A stretch of DNA of 64,000 nt from Phyllobacterium sophorae (GTDB lineage Bacteria > Pseudomonadota > Alphaproteobacteria > Rhizobiales > Rhizobiaceae), in the NCBI RefSeq assembly GCF_003010965.1, contig NZ_PGGM01000010.1:124001-188000 (forward strand). Reading direction: 5' to 3'. The translations under genes were made by a program, and so were the position numbers. Under the pieces are notes generated by a model. That model was not told the origin of the DNA and ran no database searches. It was given only the letters and a program-made list of their open reading frames with translations. This document shows positions 43,219 through 52,382 of this stretch, piece by piece (position 1 is the stretch's first letter; each line of letters opens with the position of its first letter).

Positions 43219-44060
43219 CGGGCCCACTCCGGATCGCGCGTAAGAACCGGCAAACACTGGCCGGGGCGATCAAGAGATGGCACGCACGCGATCAGGCCAC
43301 GCGTGTAGGGATGTCGCACGCTCCCGTACCCCTGCCCTGCGGCGAACGTTTCCACGGTCCGGCCTGCGTACATGACCATGATCCGGTCGGCGAAGTCGGA
43401 GACAAGTTCCAGGTCGTGGCTGATGAGGATAAGACCCATACCCCGCAACCGGACCTGCTCGTCGATCAGTTCGAGGATGTGCCTTTGAACGACGGCATCG
43501 AGGGCGGATGTGGCCTCATCGGCAATCAGGATGTCTGGCCCGCCGGCGAGCATCATCGCAACCATCACCCGTTGCGCCATCCCGCCCGAGAGTTCGTGGG
43601 GATAGAGATCAAACACCCGCCGCGGATCGCGGATGTGCACTTCGTCGAGAAGCATCTCTACCGCATTGCGCATGTCGTGCCGCCGGGTCCGTCGATGCAT
43701 GCGGAGCATCTCGCCGACCTGCCGCCCAGCGGTCTGCACCGGATTGAGGCCTTGCCTTGGGTCCTGAACCACCATCGCGATGCGATGGCCGCGAACTGCG
43801 CTGAGCTCTCGATCGGAAAGCGACAGCAGATCCGTCTCGCCGAAGCGGGCATGCCGCGCCGAAACGATTGCATTGTGTCCGGCAAGGCCGATCAGCGAGC
43901 GGACCGTCATCGATTTTCCCGATCCCGACTCGCCCACAATCGCCAGACGCTCGCGACCGAGCGTGAGGCTGACGCCCTTCACGGCCTCGACATAGCCGTC
44001 AGAGGTGCGAAAGCCGACCTTGAGATCACAAACGTCGAGCAGGGAATCGTGCAATTTCAT
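43215..44060 (-). CDS. Opp-type ABC importer ATPase (OppD/NikD-like)
   Basis: ATPase of 281 aa with Walker A GESGSGKS, signature LSGGMAQR and Walker B ILIADEATSALD (Ala replacing the usual Pro after Glu). The start at 44060 follows GAGAGGA; the longer open frame to 44447 overlaps the permease gene and is rejected. It pairs with the OppF-like protein downstream. Confidence 0.9.
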   Translation of the reverse strand: MKLHDSLLDVCDLKVGFRTSDGYVEAVKGVSLTLGRERLAIVGESGSGKSMTVRSLIGLAGHNAIVSARHARFGETDLLSLSDRELSAVRGHRIAMVVQDPRQGLNPVQTAGRQVGEMLRMHRRTRRHDMRNAVEMLLDEVHIRDPRRVFDLYPHELSGGMAQRVMVAMMLAGGPDILIADEATSALDAVVQRHILELIDEQVRLRGMGLILISHDLELVSDFADRIMVMYAGRTVETFAAGQGYGSVRHPYTRGLIACVPSLDRPGQCLPVLTRDPEWAR

Positions 44061-44065
44061 TCCTC

Positions 44066-44956
44066 TCAAGACCGCGGATCGACAAGATTGCGCAACGCAT
44101 CGCCGAGAAGATTGAAGCCAAGGGCAAAAACCAGGATGGCAATTCCGGGCATCGTCGAGACCCACCACGCCTCGAATACGACATCCCTGCCCTCGGCGAC
44201 CATTGCTCCCCATTCTGGTTGCGGAGGCGGCACGCTGGCCCCCAGAAACCCCAGTCCTGAGGTTATGAGAATGATGCTCGAAGCATCGAGTGTGGCACGG
44301 ACAATTGCCGAAGGCAGGCAAAGCGGCAGAACGTGTGTGAGCATGATGCGGATGCGCGAGGCGCCGAGGACCTGTGCGGCCTGCACGAATTCGGAGCGCC
44401 GCATTGCCACGGACTCGGCCCGGGCGATGCGGGCATAGGAAGGCCACCCTGTCACTGCGATCGCGACGATCGCCGCCCCGATGCCGGGGCCAAGCGTGAC
44501 CGCTACGGCAATCGCGAGAATAAGGCGCGGAAACGCCATGAACACATCACAAAGTCGCATAATCGGCGTGTCAAGCCGTGCGAACAGCCCCGAAGCGATG
44601 CCGATCAGGACGCCCACCGGCGTCACGATCGCCAGAACCGAGGCAACAATGGCGAGCGTCGGCCCCGCGCCTGATACGACGCGCGAAAAGATATCGCGCC
44701 CGAGCGTGTCGGTCCCGAACCAGTGGACAGCAGACGGCGGTTGCAAACGGTCGTTGAGGATCTGGAAACCGGGATCCTGGAGCGGCAGCACGGGTGCCAA
44801 CACCGCCACGCCCACCATCAACAAAACAACGAGCAGACCGATGACCGCGATCGGATCGCGCAGCACCGCCCTGATATCGCGTGCGATCCTTCCCAGTTGC
44901 GCCTGGAGCGGGGTATTGGGACTATTGTCGAAAAGCCATTCCTTGACTGCGCCCAT
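44066..44956 (-). CDS. Opp-type ABC importer permease (OppC/NikC-like)
   Basis: Inner-membrane permease of 296 aa with the N-terminal anchor, the HWFGTDTLGRDIFSRVV segment diagnostic of DppC/NikC proteins, and the EAA-type loop near AAQVLGASRIRIMLTHVLP. It lies 3 bp after the OppB-like stop and 5 bp before the ATPase start. Complete and of normal length. Confidence 0.9.
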   Translation of the reverse strand: MGAVKEWLFDNSPNTPLQAQLGRIARDIRAVLRDPIAVIGLLVVLLMVGVAVLAPVLPLQDPGFQILNDRLQPPSAVHWFGTDTLGRDIFSRVVSGAGPTLAIVASVLAIVTPVGVLIGIASGLFARLDTPIMRLCDVFMAFPRLILAIAVAVTLGPGIGAAIVAIAVTGWPSYARIARAESVAMRRSEFVQAAQVLGASRIRIMLTHVLPLCLPSAIVRATLDASSIILITSGLGFLGASVPPPQPEWGAMVAEGRDVVFEAWWVSTMPGIAILVFALGFNLLGDALRNLVDPRS

Positions 44957-44959
44957 TCG

Positions 44960-46081
44960 TCAGGCCCGCGTACGCGGATCGACGCGCGTTTGCGCGATTT
45001 CCGCCACCATGTTCAGCACCATGAACATGGTGCCGATGATCAACGTTGCCGCCAGCACAGCACGCATATCGGACGCCATCAGGGACTGGGTGATGTAGAG
45101 TCCGAGCCCGGGCCAGGCGAACACTGTCTCCGTCAACACCGCTCCTTCGAGGAGATAGGCATAGCTCCAGGCGATAACGGCAAAGAGAGGGCCCGCCGCG
45201 TTGGGCAAGGCATGGCGCCACAATACCTTCGTTTCAGACAGTCCCTTCAGCCGTGCAACGTTGATATAGTCCTGGCGATACTGCCACAGCAGGAACCCGC
45301 GAGTGGTGCGAGCTATATCGCTCAAGGCAACCAATCCCAACAGCGAGGCAGGAAGGGCTATATGCGACACCGCATTGCCGAACGCCGCCGGGTTGCCACT
45401 GATTGCTGTATCTACCAGAACAAGGCCGGTCACTCTGGGGACCGTATACTGATAGACGATGTCAAGCCTTCCTGGACCCCCTACCCAGCCGAGATGCGCA
45501 TAAAACAGCAGCAGCCCCACCAATCCCATCCAGAAAATCGGTAGGGAATTTCCGAGGATCATGACCAGCCGCACGAGATTGTCCGGCCACCGCCCGGAGA
45601 ATCGCACCGCAAGCAATCCAATTGGCACACCCAGCCCTACGCCGAGCGTGATTGCCACGCTCGCCAACTCGATCGTGGCGGGTAGAAAGCGGCCTATGTC
45701 CTCTACGACGGGATTTCCGGTTGTCGTGGCAACACCGAAATCTCCGCGCGCCATGTCCAGGCCGAACAGGACAAACTGCTCGGCTATCGGTTTGTCCAGA
45801 TGCATCTCACGACGCACTTTTTCGTATAGTTCCTGCGGCGCATGATCCCCGATCACCGTCAGAACAGGGTCGGTCGGCAGCAATCGGCCAATGGCGAAGA
45901 CGACAAAAAGGAGGCCGAGCAGAACCACGCCCGGAACCACTGCGGCCGATGCCAGCCTCCCGGCAAATGCGGCGCAATATCGTAACGGTCCGGTTAAAGC
46001 GCGCAAAGCGAATGGCGAACTGCCGTAGTCTCGAAAGACAGCACGGCGCGGCGCAGAAACTGCCGGGATCTCTTCCGCCAT
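44960..46081 (-). CDS. Opp-type ABC importer permease (OppB/NikB-like)
   Basis: Inner-membrane permease of 373 aa, first gene of the cassette. The start at 46081 follows AGGGAGCAACTTG; a frame to 46132 has no ribosome site. The N-terminus is longer than usual by about 45 residues before the first membrane helix (VVPGVVLLGLLFVVFAIGRLLPTDPVL). The channel loop ARLKGLSETKVLWRHALPNA is typical. No substrate-binding protein is next to it. The family 5 binding protein at 53781-55445, behind the same operator, is the obvious candidate partner. Confidence 0.9.
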   Translation of the reverse strand: MAEEIPAVSAPRRAVFRDYGSSPFALRALTGPLRYCAAFAGRLASAAVVPGVVLLGLLFVVFAIGRLLPTDPVLTVIGDHAPQELYEKVRREMHLDKPIAEQFVLFGLDMARGDFGVATTTGNPVVEDIGRFLPATIELASVAITLGVGLGVPIGLLAVRFSGRWPDNLVRLVMILGNSLPIFWMGLVGLLLFYAHLGWVGGPGRLDIVYQYTVPRVTGLVLVDTAISGNPAAFGNAVSHIALPASLLGLVALSDIARTTRGFLLWQYRQDYINVARLKGLSETKVLWRHALPNAAGPLFAVIAWSYAYLLEGAVLTETVFAWPGLGLYITQSLMASDMRAVLAATLIIGTMFMVLNMVAEIAQTRVDPRTRA

Positions 46082-46164
46082 CAAGTTGCTCCCTGCGATC
46101 TCTGACCAGACGGCAACCAGCGAGGTTGCCAAAGCTTAAGCAACAATTCCACACCAGGAGCTAC

Positions 46165-46188
46165 ATTGCTAACAATATTGATTTCACT
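46165..46188. promoter_or_regulatory. tandem 12-bp operator before the Opp-type permease cassette
   Basis: ATTGCTAACAAT at 46165-46176 is followed directly by the weaker copy ATTGATTTCACT at 46177-46188. It lies about 84-107 bp before the permease ATG at 46081. The first box differs by one or two bases from those before the NRPS and the other transporter genes. Confidence 0.6.
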
Positions 46189-46333
46189 ATTTGCAGATTT
46201 TTGAGATATATTTCCCGCGACAGCCCAGGAATCGAAACTTTTGCAGCATGCGGCGAGGTCCACAGACTTGCACACCGATCATCGTCATCCAACGCCTTCG
46301 CAGCAGGCAAGCGCTCCAGGAAAGCAGAAAACT

Positions 46334-47014
46334 TCAGGCGTTCACGCGAGCCAGGTTCTGCTCCAAGGCCTTTGCAACATTGTTGAGGTGCTCGAGCATT
46401 GCCTTTCCGGCACGCACACCATTTGCGGCGCAGATCGCATCGACAATTTCCTCCAGCTCCTGGATGGATTGTTTGATACGGCCCGGGAACAAAACCGTTT
46501 GAAACCGGAAGCGTGCGATCTGAGCATTCAGCGTTGCGACGATGCGGCTTGCGGTCGAAAGAGCGGCGATGCGCCGAATCTCGGTGTGAAGTTTGTTTAT
46601 CTCATGCAAGTATTCAACATAGGCTTCCTCGGCACGGGCCTGCTTGATTGCCGTCAAAATCTTCTTGAGGCGCTCGCCATCATCTGCGGTCGCCTTGGCG
46701 GCAGCGTTGCGTGCAATGAGCGTCTCAAGTGACGCAACCGTCTGAAGGATTTCAACCGCCTCCTGCTGGCTGATCACACGTACGCGCGCACCCTTGTTGC
46801 GCTCGACTTCGACAAGGCCTTCCTGATCCAGCTTCCCTAGCGCCAGCTTCACATTGACCCGATTGACGCCCAACCACTCTGCCAATTCTATCTCAGGAAG
46901 CCGCTGACCCGGGAGAAAATGCCCTGTCTCGATCGCCTTGCGCAGCTTTGCCACCGGATCGTTCTGTCGTTTGGAAACCCTCACCACCTTTAATCTCTTT
47001 CCTTTCAATCGCAT
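46334..47014 (-). CDS. GntR-family transcriptional regulator (FCD type)
   Basis: Regulator of 226 aa. A winged-helix GntR domain occupies about residues 20-75 (PEIELAEWLGVNRVNVKLALGKLDQEGLVEVERNKGARV), followed by an all-helical FCD ligand-binding domain. The start at 47014 is the first Met consistent with the fold; a GTG at 46987 with GGAAAGAG upstream is a good alternative, and the frame to 47179 is too long. It lies between two transporter operons. An operator-like tandem box precedes it, so autoregulation and control of the five-promoter set are likely. Confidence 0.85.
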   Translation of the reverse strand: MRLKGKRLKVVRVSKRQNDPVAKLRKAIETGHFLPGQRLPEIELAEWLGVNRVNVKLALGKLDQEGLVEVERNKGARVRVISQQEAVEILQTVASLETLIARNAAAKATADDGERLKKILTAIKQARAEEAYVEYLHEINKLHTEIRRIAALSTASRIVATLNAQIARFRFQTVLFPGRIKQSIQELEEIVDAICAANGVRAGKAMLEHLNNVAKALEQNLARVNA

Positions 47015-47095
47015 GAATAACGGTCGACACCCCGCCGACCTGTCACTGTTTGTGACAAAACGGTGAATGCGCCACCGTTCTCCCCGAACCGAATA

Positions 47096-47120
47096 TTTGG
47101 CATACAATATTGCCATCAAT
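47096..47120. promoter_or_regulatory. tandem operator-like boxes before the GntR gene
   Basis: TTTGGCATACAAT (13 bp) at 47096-47108 is followed by ATTGCCATCAAT at 47109-47120, about 82-106 bp before the GntR ATG. The pattern TTG-N4/5-CAA twice in tandem matches the other four sites but is the most divergent in its centre and has one extra base in the first box. Confidence 0.5.
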
Positions 47121-47376
47121 CGCGCGAGCAAGAGGATAATTTTGCGCAAGGCGCTATTTGCGAAAAAATAATGCAGCACGTTGCACGGGAGTGCGGAACC
47201 TCCACCCCAACTGCCCGGTCATAAAGGGCGTGCACGCCGGGAGAAGGCCCGGCGCTATGACTTCAAATTCGGTGATCGCCCCTCTTAAGGAAGAGGACAA
47301 CCTTCGACTGACAGGAGAGCAATATGGGGCACCCACCGGCGTTCCGATCCTGTGTGAAAAGGCAGCAATCTGCTCG

Positions 47377-48165
47377 TCAGGCTTCCAGGATGGCCCTGAG
47401 GAAAGCTTTCGTACGATTGTTCGCAGGGGATTCGAATATCTGCGCCGGACTGCCCTGTTCGATGATGCGGCCGCCTTCGAGGAAGCATACTCGATCCGAA
47501 ATTTCCCTGGCCAGCCCCATATGGTGTGTGACCATTAACGTCGTGAACTGATGCTCTCGGGCCAACGCACGTATAACCGACAGGACCTCGCCGACCGTTT
47601 CAGGGTCCAGCGCCGATGTGACCTCGTCAAACAGCAAGATCTTGGGACGCATTGCGAGCGCGCGGGCAATCGCCACACGCTGCTGCTGACCGCCAGACAA
47701 CTGGATGGGAAAGCTGTTCTGCTTGTCGGCAAGCCCAACAAGATTCAATAGTTCGATCGCGCGGTCGTAAGCTTCATCCTTGGAGAGCCGCAGCACACGA
47801 ATGGGCGCTTCCGCGATGTTTCGCAGTGCGCTCATGTGCGGAAACAGATTGAAACTCTGGAAAACCATGCCGACTTTACGACGAATCGCGCGAGTTTGCG
47901 CCGCCGCAGCCTGCTCGCTGAGTTTATCGGGGCCATGATCGACCCAGAGGGCCTCGCCATCGACGGTGACTGCGCCAGCCTGCACGTTCTCCAGCGTCAT
48001 GAGGATGCGCAGAATCGTTGATTTTCCTGAGCCGCTCGGACCGATAAGCGTCAGATTTTCATTTGGCGCAACCTCGAGATTCAGCCGTTCGAGAACCGTG
48101 ACGTCCCCGAATTTCTTCGTGACCTCGCGGAAGGTGATGATCGGAGAATGAGGTTGATCAACCAT
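47377..48165 (-). CDS. polar amino-acid ABC importer ATPase (EhuA/GlnQ-like)
   Basis: ATPase of 262 aa with Walker A GPSGSGKS, signature LSGGQQQR, Walker B ILLFDEVTSALDPE and the TTLMVTHHM switch, typical of family 3 amino-acid importers. The start at 48165 has GGAGGA upstream and overlaps the permease stop by 8 bp; the longer frame to 48393 is an artefact. Its 3' end is the end of this operon, with about 360 bp to the GntR start; that gap shows no gene. Confidence 0.9.
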   Translation of the reverse strand: MVDQPHSPIITFREVTKKFGDVTVLERLNLEVAPNENLTLIGPSGSGKSTILRILMTLENVQAGAVTVDGEALWVDHGPDKLSEQAAAAQTRAIRRKVGMVFQSFNLFPHMSALRNIAEAPIRVLRLSKDEAYDRAIELLNLVGLADKQNSFPIQLSGGQQQRVAIARALAMRPKILLFDEVTSALDPETVGEVLSVIRALAREHQFTTLMVTHHMGLAREISDRVCFLEGGRIIEQGSPAQIFESPANNRTKAFLRAILEA

Positions 48166-48871
48166 GTATGGTCCTCCGGCCAAGCCACGCCTGCGAGGCA
48201 GCATTTTCGAGAACTCGGATAACGAATGAGGTAGCCAGACTGATAGCCAGGAAGATGAGGCCGCAGAGGGTGATTGGCTCGATATACTGGAAATGGTCCG
48301 CCCCATGCTGCATGGCGACGAACATGATGTCCGTAACGGCGATTGATGCAAGCAATGGCGTTTCCTTGAAGATTGACACCAACAGGTTGCCAAGCGCCGG
48401 GATCAAGAAAGGAATGAGTTGCGGCACAATGATGTAGCGATAGGTATCGACGCGTGAAAAACCAAGAGCGGCGACAGCATCACGCTGCCCGTGCGGCAAG
48501 GCTTCAAGACCCGAACGATACGCTTCCGACACATAGCAACCATAGTGGATCGACAAGGCGAGGATACCGGTCGCAATCGCCGGCAACATCACGCCGACCT
48601 GGGGCAGAACGAAAAAATAGAAATATATCTGCAAGAGCAGCGGCGTGGAGCGGATGAAATCGGACAGAAGAATTGCCGGCTGCGCGATCAGCCTGATACT
48701 CGAGCGGCGGGCCGACAACACGGGTATCCCAATCACCAGTGCGCCCGCAAATGCGAAAAGTGCAACGTAAATCGTCACTCCCGCAGCGGCAATCAGCTTC
48801 GGCAGTATGACGACCGCAACGTTCAGCCGGAACCAGTCCGGTCCGATAATGTCAGGGCCGAATATACTCAT
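48158..48871 (-). CDS. polar amino-acid ABC importer permease (EhuD-like)
   Basis: Inner-membrane permease of 237 aa with five or so helices, the TPLLLQIYFYFFVLPQ segment and the EAA loop AVAALGFSRVDTYRYIIVPQ characteristic of the HisM/GlnP family. Met 48871 gives the usual family N-terminus. An upstream in-frame ATG at 48913 is possible; neither has a strong Shine-Dalgarno. About 300 bp without a supported gene (48872-49172) separates it from the second permease, unusual inside such an operon. Confidence 0.87.
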   Translation of the reverse strand: MSIFGPDIIGPDWFRLNVAVVILPKLIAAAGVTIYVALFAFAGALVIGIPVLSARRSSIRLIAQPAILLSDFIRSTPLLLQIYFYFFVLPQVGVMLPAIATGILALSIHYGCYVSEAYRSGLEALPHGQRDAVAALGFSRVDTYRYIIVPQLIPFLIPALGNLLVSIFKETPLLASIAVTDIMFVAMQHGADHFQYIEPITLCGLIFLAISLATSFVIRVLENAASQAWLGRRTIHG

Positions 48872-49172
48872 TTGAAGAAAGCCCGGTGCGTGGAAATGAA
48901 TTCCTGCCACCATGGAATGTGACGGACTTGTCCGCCGCCGCGCATCCGACCAGGATCGTCAGGTGCGACAATCGGTTTTCGTAACCGGGCGCATATTTCT
49001 CGTCGCATTTTCCGGGCTGCAACGACGATCACAGCCCGCATTTCGGAAGATGGTCTCCGCGGTTGCGACCCGGCCTCAATACCGTATTCAAGACGCACGT
49101 TTGCCGATCCGGCTCGGCGGTGGCTTCTCCCGGCGATACCTTCGTAACCTGCCCACTCCGTTCCAGCAGTCC

Positions 49173-49844
49173 TCATCTTACGGGACTCGCAACGGTACGC
49201 CGTTTCCACCTGCCGAAACGGATCTCCATCAATCCCATGACACGAATGATCAACTGGGCGCCCGCGAAATAGATGCACAAAACAACCACCAGCACAGGGA
49301 CGGGCTGGTAGGTGCTGACAATAATCGAGTGGGCCTGCTCGGTGAGCTCCGCGAGGCCGATCAGGGAGACAATGGAAGTACCCTTGAGAAGCATGACGAA
49401 CTCGTTGCCCATCAATGGCAGCAAGGCCACCAGCGCCTGAGGGAGCACGACATACCGGATGCGCTGAAAGGTATTCATTCCCAGCGCCACAGCCGCTTCA
49501 TGTTGGCTTCCAGGAATGGAAAGGACCGCCGACCTTATATACTCTGAAGAATAGGCAGCGTGCGTTAACGCGCACCCTATGACGGAGGCCTCCCAAACTG
49601 TCAGTCGCATGCCTATAAATGGAAAAGCAAAATAGAGCCAAAACAACGTGACATAGAGGGAAATACCCCGAAAAAACTCGACATAGACTGAAGCCAGATA
49701 ACGGGCCGAACGAAATCGGGATAAGCGCGCGAGGCCGATGACGATCGCCAAACTCGAGCCCAATATCAACACGGTCGCAAACAGCAACACTGTTTGCACA
49801 AGTCCCCCAAGCAACAGCGGGACCCACTCAAGCAGATCTTGCAT
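49173..49844 (-). CDS. polar amino-acid ABC importer permease (EhuC-like)
   Basis: Inner-membrane permease of 223 aa with the family signature FFRGISLYVTLFWLYF near residues 57-72 and the EAA loop AVALGMNTFQRIRYVVLPQAL. It follows the binding-protein gene by 80 bp. It should pair with the EhuD-like permease. Confidence 0.9.
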   Translation of the reverse strand: MQDLLEWVPLLLGGLVQTVLLFATVLILGSSLAIVIGLARLSRFRSARYLASVYVEFFRGISLYVTLFWLYFAFPFIGMRLTVWEASVIGCALTHAAYSSEYIRSAVLSIPGSQHEAAVALGMNTFQRIRYVVLPQALVALLPLMGNEFVMLLKGTSIVSLIGLAELTEQAHSIIVSTYQPVPVLVVVLCIYFAGAQLIIRVMGLMEIRFGRWKRRTVASPVR

Positions 49845-49924
49845 GTGCCGGTCCCTCCGTAATTTGCAGATCGACAGAAATCATGATCGCTTGGCCCATA
49901 TCGACAAGGGGAGCTACAGGCCCA

Positions 49925-50788
49925 TCACTGCTTGCAAATGTCGGCGATCTTCACCTCTGGTGAGGGAATATCCGTGGCAGAAACCGCATATTTTGCAAGA
50001 ATGGCTTCGTATTCCGGTGTCCCTTTGAGGCTGCGTAGGGCATCGTTGAATTTGGTAACGAGCTCCTGGTCGTCCTTGCGGAAACCAAAACCAAGATAAT
50101 TTATGGATGGCTTTCCATCGAACACCGGAAGCGTGAACGGCAAAGCACGCTCAATTGTCTTGCCGCCATCGGCTGCAACAGCCTCGTTGGCTGCAAAGAT
50201 GGTCGACGTCGTCAAGTCGACACGCCCAGACTTCAATGCGAAAGAGACTTCTGGAAAATCCTGAAAAACGACAAGCTGGCTCTCTGGAATACCCAGCCGC
50301 TCGAAATCCTTGCGGGAAGCCGAGCCCTGCTGCGTACCGATCTTGATATCCGGGTTTTTGAGAACATCGTCGTAACTATGGATGTTCTTGGGATTTCCCT
50401 TCCGGACGGTAATAGCATCGGCAATCTGGATGTGCGGTTCGGCAAAAGCAATTTCCGCGCATCGTGAGGGACGGATGAAAAGACCTGCCGCGATTACATC
50501 GAAATACCCTGCCTTGAGGCCGGGTATCAACGCACTGAATTGAACAGCCACCCCTTCGACCTTTGGCACACCGAGCTTGGCGAAAGCAGCACGCGCCAGC
50601 TCGTAATCCACTCCGGCGAGACTGCCATCGGGTTGCTTGAAGCTATATGGTTTCTCATTGGCAAAGCCAATCTGCACGATGCCGTCACGCTTTATGCGCT
50701 CCAACGTCGTTTCAGCCGCCGCAGAAGAAACAGCAAGGCCCGACAAAAAAGCAGCAGTGACCGATGCCCACAGAATTCGTTTAAACAT
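49925..50788 (-). CDS. family 3 amino-acid substrate-binding protein (EhuB-like)
   Basis: Periplasmic binding protein of 287 aa with a signal peptide ending about AAAETT. The pattern IGFANEKPYSFKQPDG, GVDYELARAAF and PGLKAGYFDVIAAGLFIRPSRCAEIAFAEPH closely resembles the ectoine/hydroxyectoine binding protein EhuB. No ectoine-degradation genes are seen here, so another compact amino-acid or cyclic amidine ligand is possible. It is the first gene of the importer operon and lies behind a tandem operator. Confidence 0.85.
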   Translation of the reverse strand: MFKRILWASVTAAFLSGLAVSSAAAETTLERIKRDGIVQIGFANEKPYSFKQPDGSLAGVDYELARAAFAKLGVPKVEGVAVQFSALIPGLKAGYFDVIAAGLFIRPSRCAEIAFAEPHIQIADAITVRKGNPKNIHSYDDVLKNPDIKIGTQQGSASRKDFERLGIPESQLVVFQDFPEVSFALKSGRVDLTTSTIFAANEAVAADGGKTIERALPFTLPVFDGKPSINYLGFGFRKDDQELVTKFNDALRSLKGTPEYEAILAKYAVSATDIPSPEVKIADICKQ

Positions 50789-50848
50789 GCCTTATCCAAC
50801 CCCAAATTAATGTTAATTTTGCAGCCTCAATATAGGGAGGAAAGCATT

Positions 50849-50872
50849 ATTGTTAACAATGTTGTTTTCAAT
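50849..50872. promoter_or_regulatory. tandem 12-bp operator before the Ehu-like importer operon
   Basis: ATTGTTAACAAT (perfect palindrome) at 50849-50860 is followed directly by GTTGTTTTCAAT at 50861-50872, 61-84 bp before the binding-protein ATG at 50788. It has the same tandem layout as the sites at 42291, 46165, 47096 and 55573. It also lies behind the monooxygenase gene, whose stop is at 50993. Confidence 0.65.
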
Positions 50873-50992
50873 TATTCGCCTCCACGGCGAATGTTTTGCC
50901 AGTGATGATCCTACGGCTAGAAGACATTCCTGTTTCATTGGATCCGTCTGCCAGCAGGATTCTGGCTCCGCTGGGCAACGATCGAACTTCCG

Positions 50993-52339
50993 TCAGCGAG
51001 CGAGACGCGACGCGTTCTCGGCGTGAGAACGTCCTTGCCCGAACAGTGTTTCGCGAAAGGTGGACCGGCGCTCTGCAATACGGCCCCGGTTACGCAACTC
51101 GGGCATGACCTGATCGACGAATTCGAAAATCGTAGTGGGTGTGACGATGGAGTTTAGATTGAACCCGTCCAGACCGGTTTCATCTACGATCGATTCCAGC
51201 CGATCCGCGATATCGACTGGTGTGCCGACAAGTATACCGGCGCCAAAACGTCCCACATCATCGATCACTTCCTGCACCCGGAAAGACCGGTCGGACTGTG
51301 TCGTGTATTGGGCCGCGCGCGACTGGTTCGCTTCCGTCGCGGTGTAGGTCAGGACAGAATCCGGATCGAGGGCGGCCAGGTCGTAGCCGGACGATCCGCA
51401 GTATTGCGCGAGCGCCGATTCAGCGGAACGATAACGTGCATATTCCTCGAACTGCTCGCGAGCTTCGGCGCGCGTTGGGGCAACGATTGCCGTCTGTTGA
51501 TGGAACATCAGAATGTCGCCGGGATCGCGGCCGAAGTCGACCGCACGCTTGCGTATGCTTGCAATGTTCTCCTTGACTGCGGCCAATGTCCGCCCCTGCA
51601 CAAACACGCACTCCGCGTGCCGGGCGGCAAAATCGCGTCCGGCTTTCGAACTTCCGGCCTGAAAGATCACAGGCGTACGCTGCGGTGATGGCTCACACAC
51701 ATGCGGACCGGCAACTTTAAAGACGTCGCCCTGATGGCTGATGTCGTGAACCCGCGCGGGGTCGATATGGATGTTGTTTGCCACGTCGAACTTGACCGCG
51801 CCATCCTCCCAGCTCGCCTCCCACAGTTTGTAGCAAACCGACAGAAACTCATCGGCGATGGCGTATCTGCGGTCGTGCGCGATCGGCTCACTCAGCCCGA
51901 AATAGCGGGCGGTACTGGCAATATAAGACGTAACGACGTTGAGGCCGATGCGGCCGTTTGTCAGGTGGTCGAGGGTGGAGAGGCGCCGGGCCACATGGAA
52001 GGGATGTTCGTATGTTGTCGAAATCGTGGTCGCAAAACCGAGGCTTGTCGTGGCCTGAGCCATGCTTGGAATGAGCAGTGATGGATCATTGGAGGGAAAT
52101 TGCATGGCATAGCGGATTGCGGTCTCCGGCGAGCCTTTGTAAACGTCAGACGCACCAAAAAAATCGCCGAGAAAAAGTGCGGTGAACCCTCCCTCTTCGA
52201 TCTTGCGCGCGATTGTCACCCAGAAATTGATGTCATTATACTCATGGTGCCGGCTGTCTGGGTGTCTCCACAGACCGTGAGAATCGCCTGTGCGATTGTT
52301 CATCTCAAACAGATTGAAGAAAATTGGTTTCTTGAGCAT
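50993..52339 (-). CDS. NtaA/SnaA/DszA-family FMN-dependent monooxygenase, copy 1
   Basis: Luciferase-like two-component monooxygenase of 448 aa that uses FMNH2 from a separate reductase. Typical segments are FTALFLGDFFGASDVYKG near residues 52-69, ATTISTTYEHPFHVARRLSTLDHLTNGRIGLNVVTS, and PVIFQAGSSKAGRDFAA. Relatives oxidise nitrilotriacetate, EDTA, dibenzothiophene sulfone, pristinamycin IIA or S-substituted cysteines. It lies 43 bp downstream of a second, related monooxygenase. No flavin reductase gene is visible in the window. Substrate unknown. Confidence 0.9.
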   Translation of the reverse strand: MLKKPIFFNLFEMNNRTGDSHGLWRHPDSRHHEYNDINFWVTIARKIEEGGFTALFLGDFFGASDVYKGSPETAIRYAMQFPSNDPSLLIPSMAQATTSLGFATTISTTYEHPFHVARRLSTLDHLTNGRIGLNVVTSYIASTARYFGLSEPIAHDRRYAIADEFLSVCYKLWEASWEDGAVKFDVANNIHIDPARVHDISHQGDVFKVAGPHVCEPSPQRTPVIFQAGSSKAGRDFAARHAECVFVQGRTLAAVKENIASIRKRAVDFGRDPGDILMFHQQTAIVAPTRAEAREQFEEYARYRSAESALAQYCGSSGYDLAALDPDSVLTYTATEANQSRAAQYTTQSDRSFRVQEVIDDVGRFGAGILVGTPVDIADRLESIVDETGLDGFNLNSIVTPTTIFEFVDQVMPELRNRGRIAERRSTFRETLFGQGRSHAENASRLAR

Positions 52340-52382
52340 CTGGTCTTCAGCTATCTCTACATTCGAGTTCCGGGTCTCTTGT

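Noticed and set aside
43080-44438. Plus-strand open frame of 452 codons
   Set aside because: Antisense to the Opp-type ATPase and permease genes; no recognisable domain and composition typical of a shadow frame.
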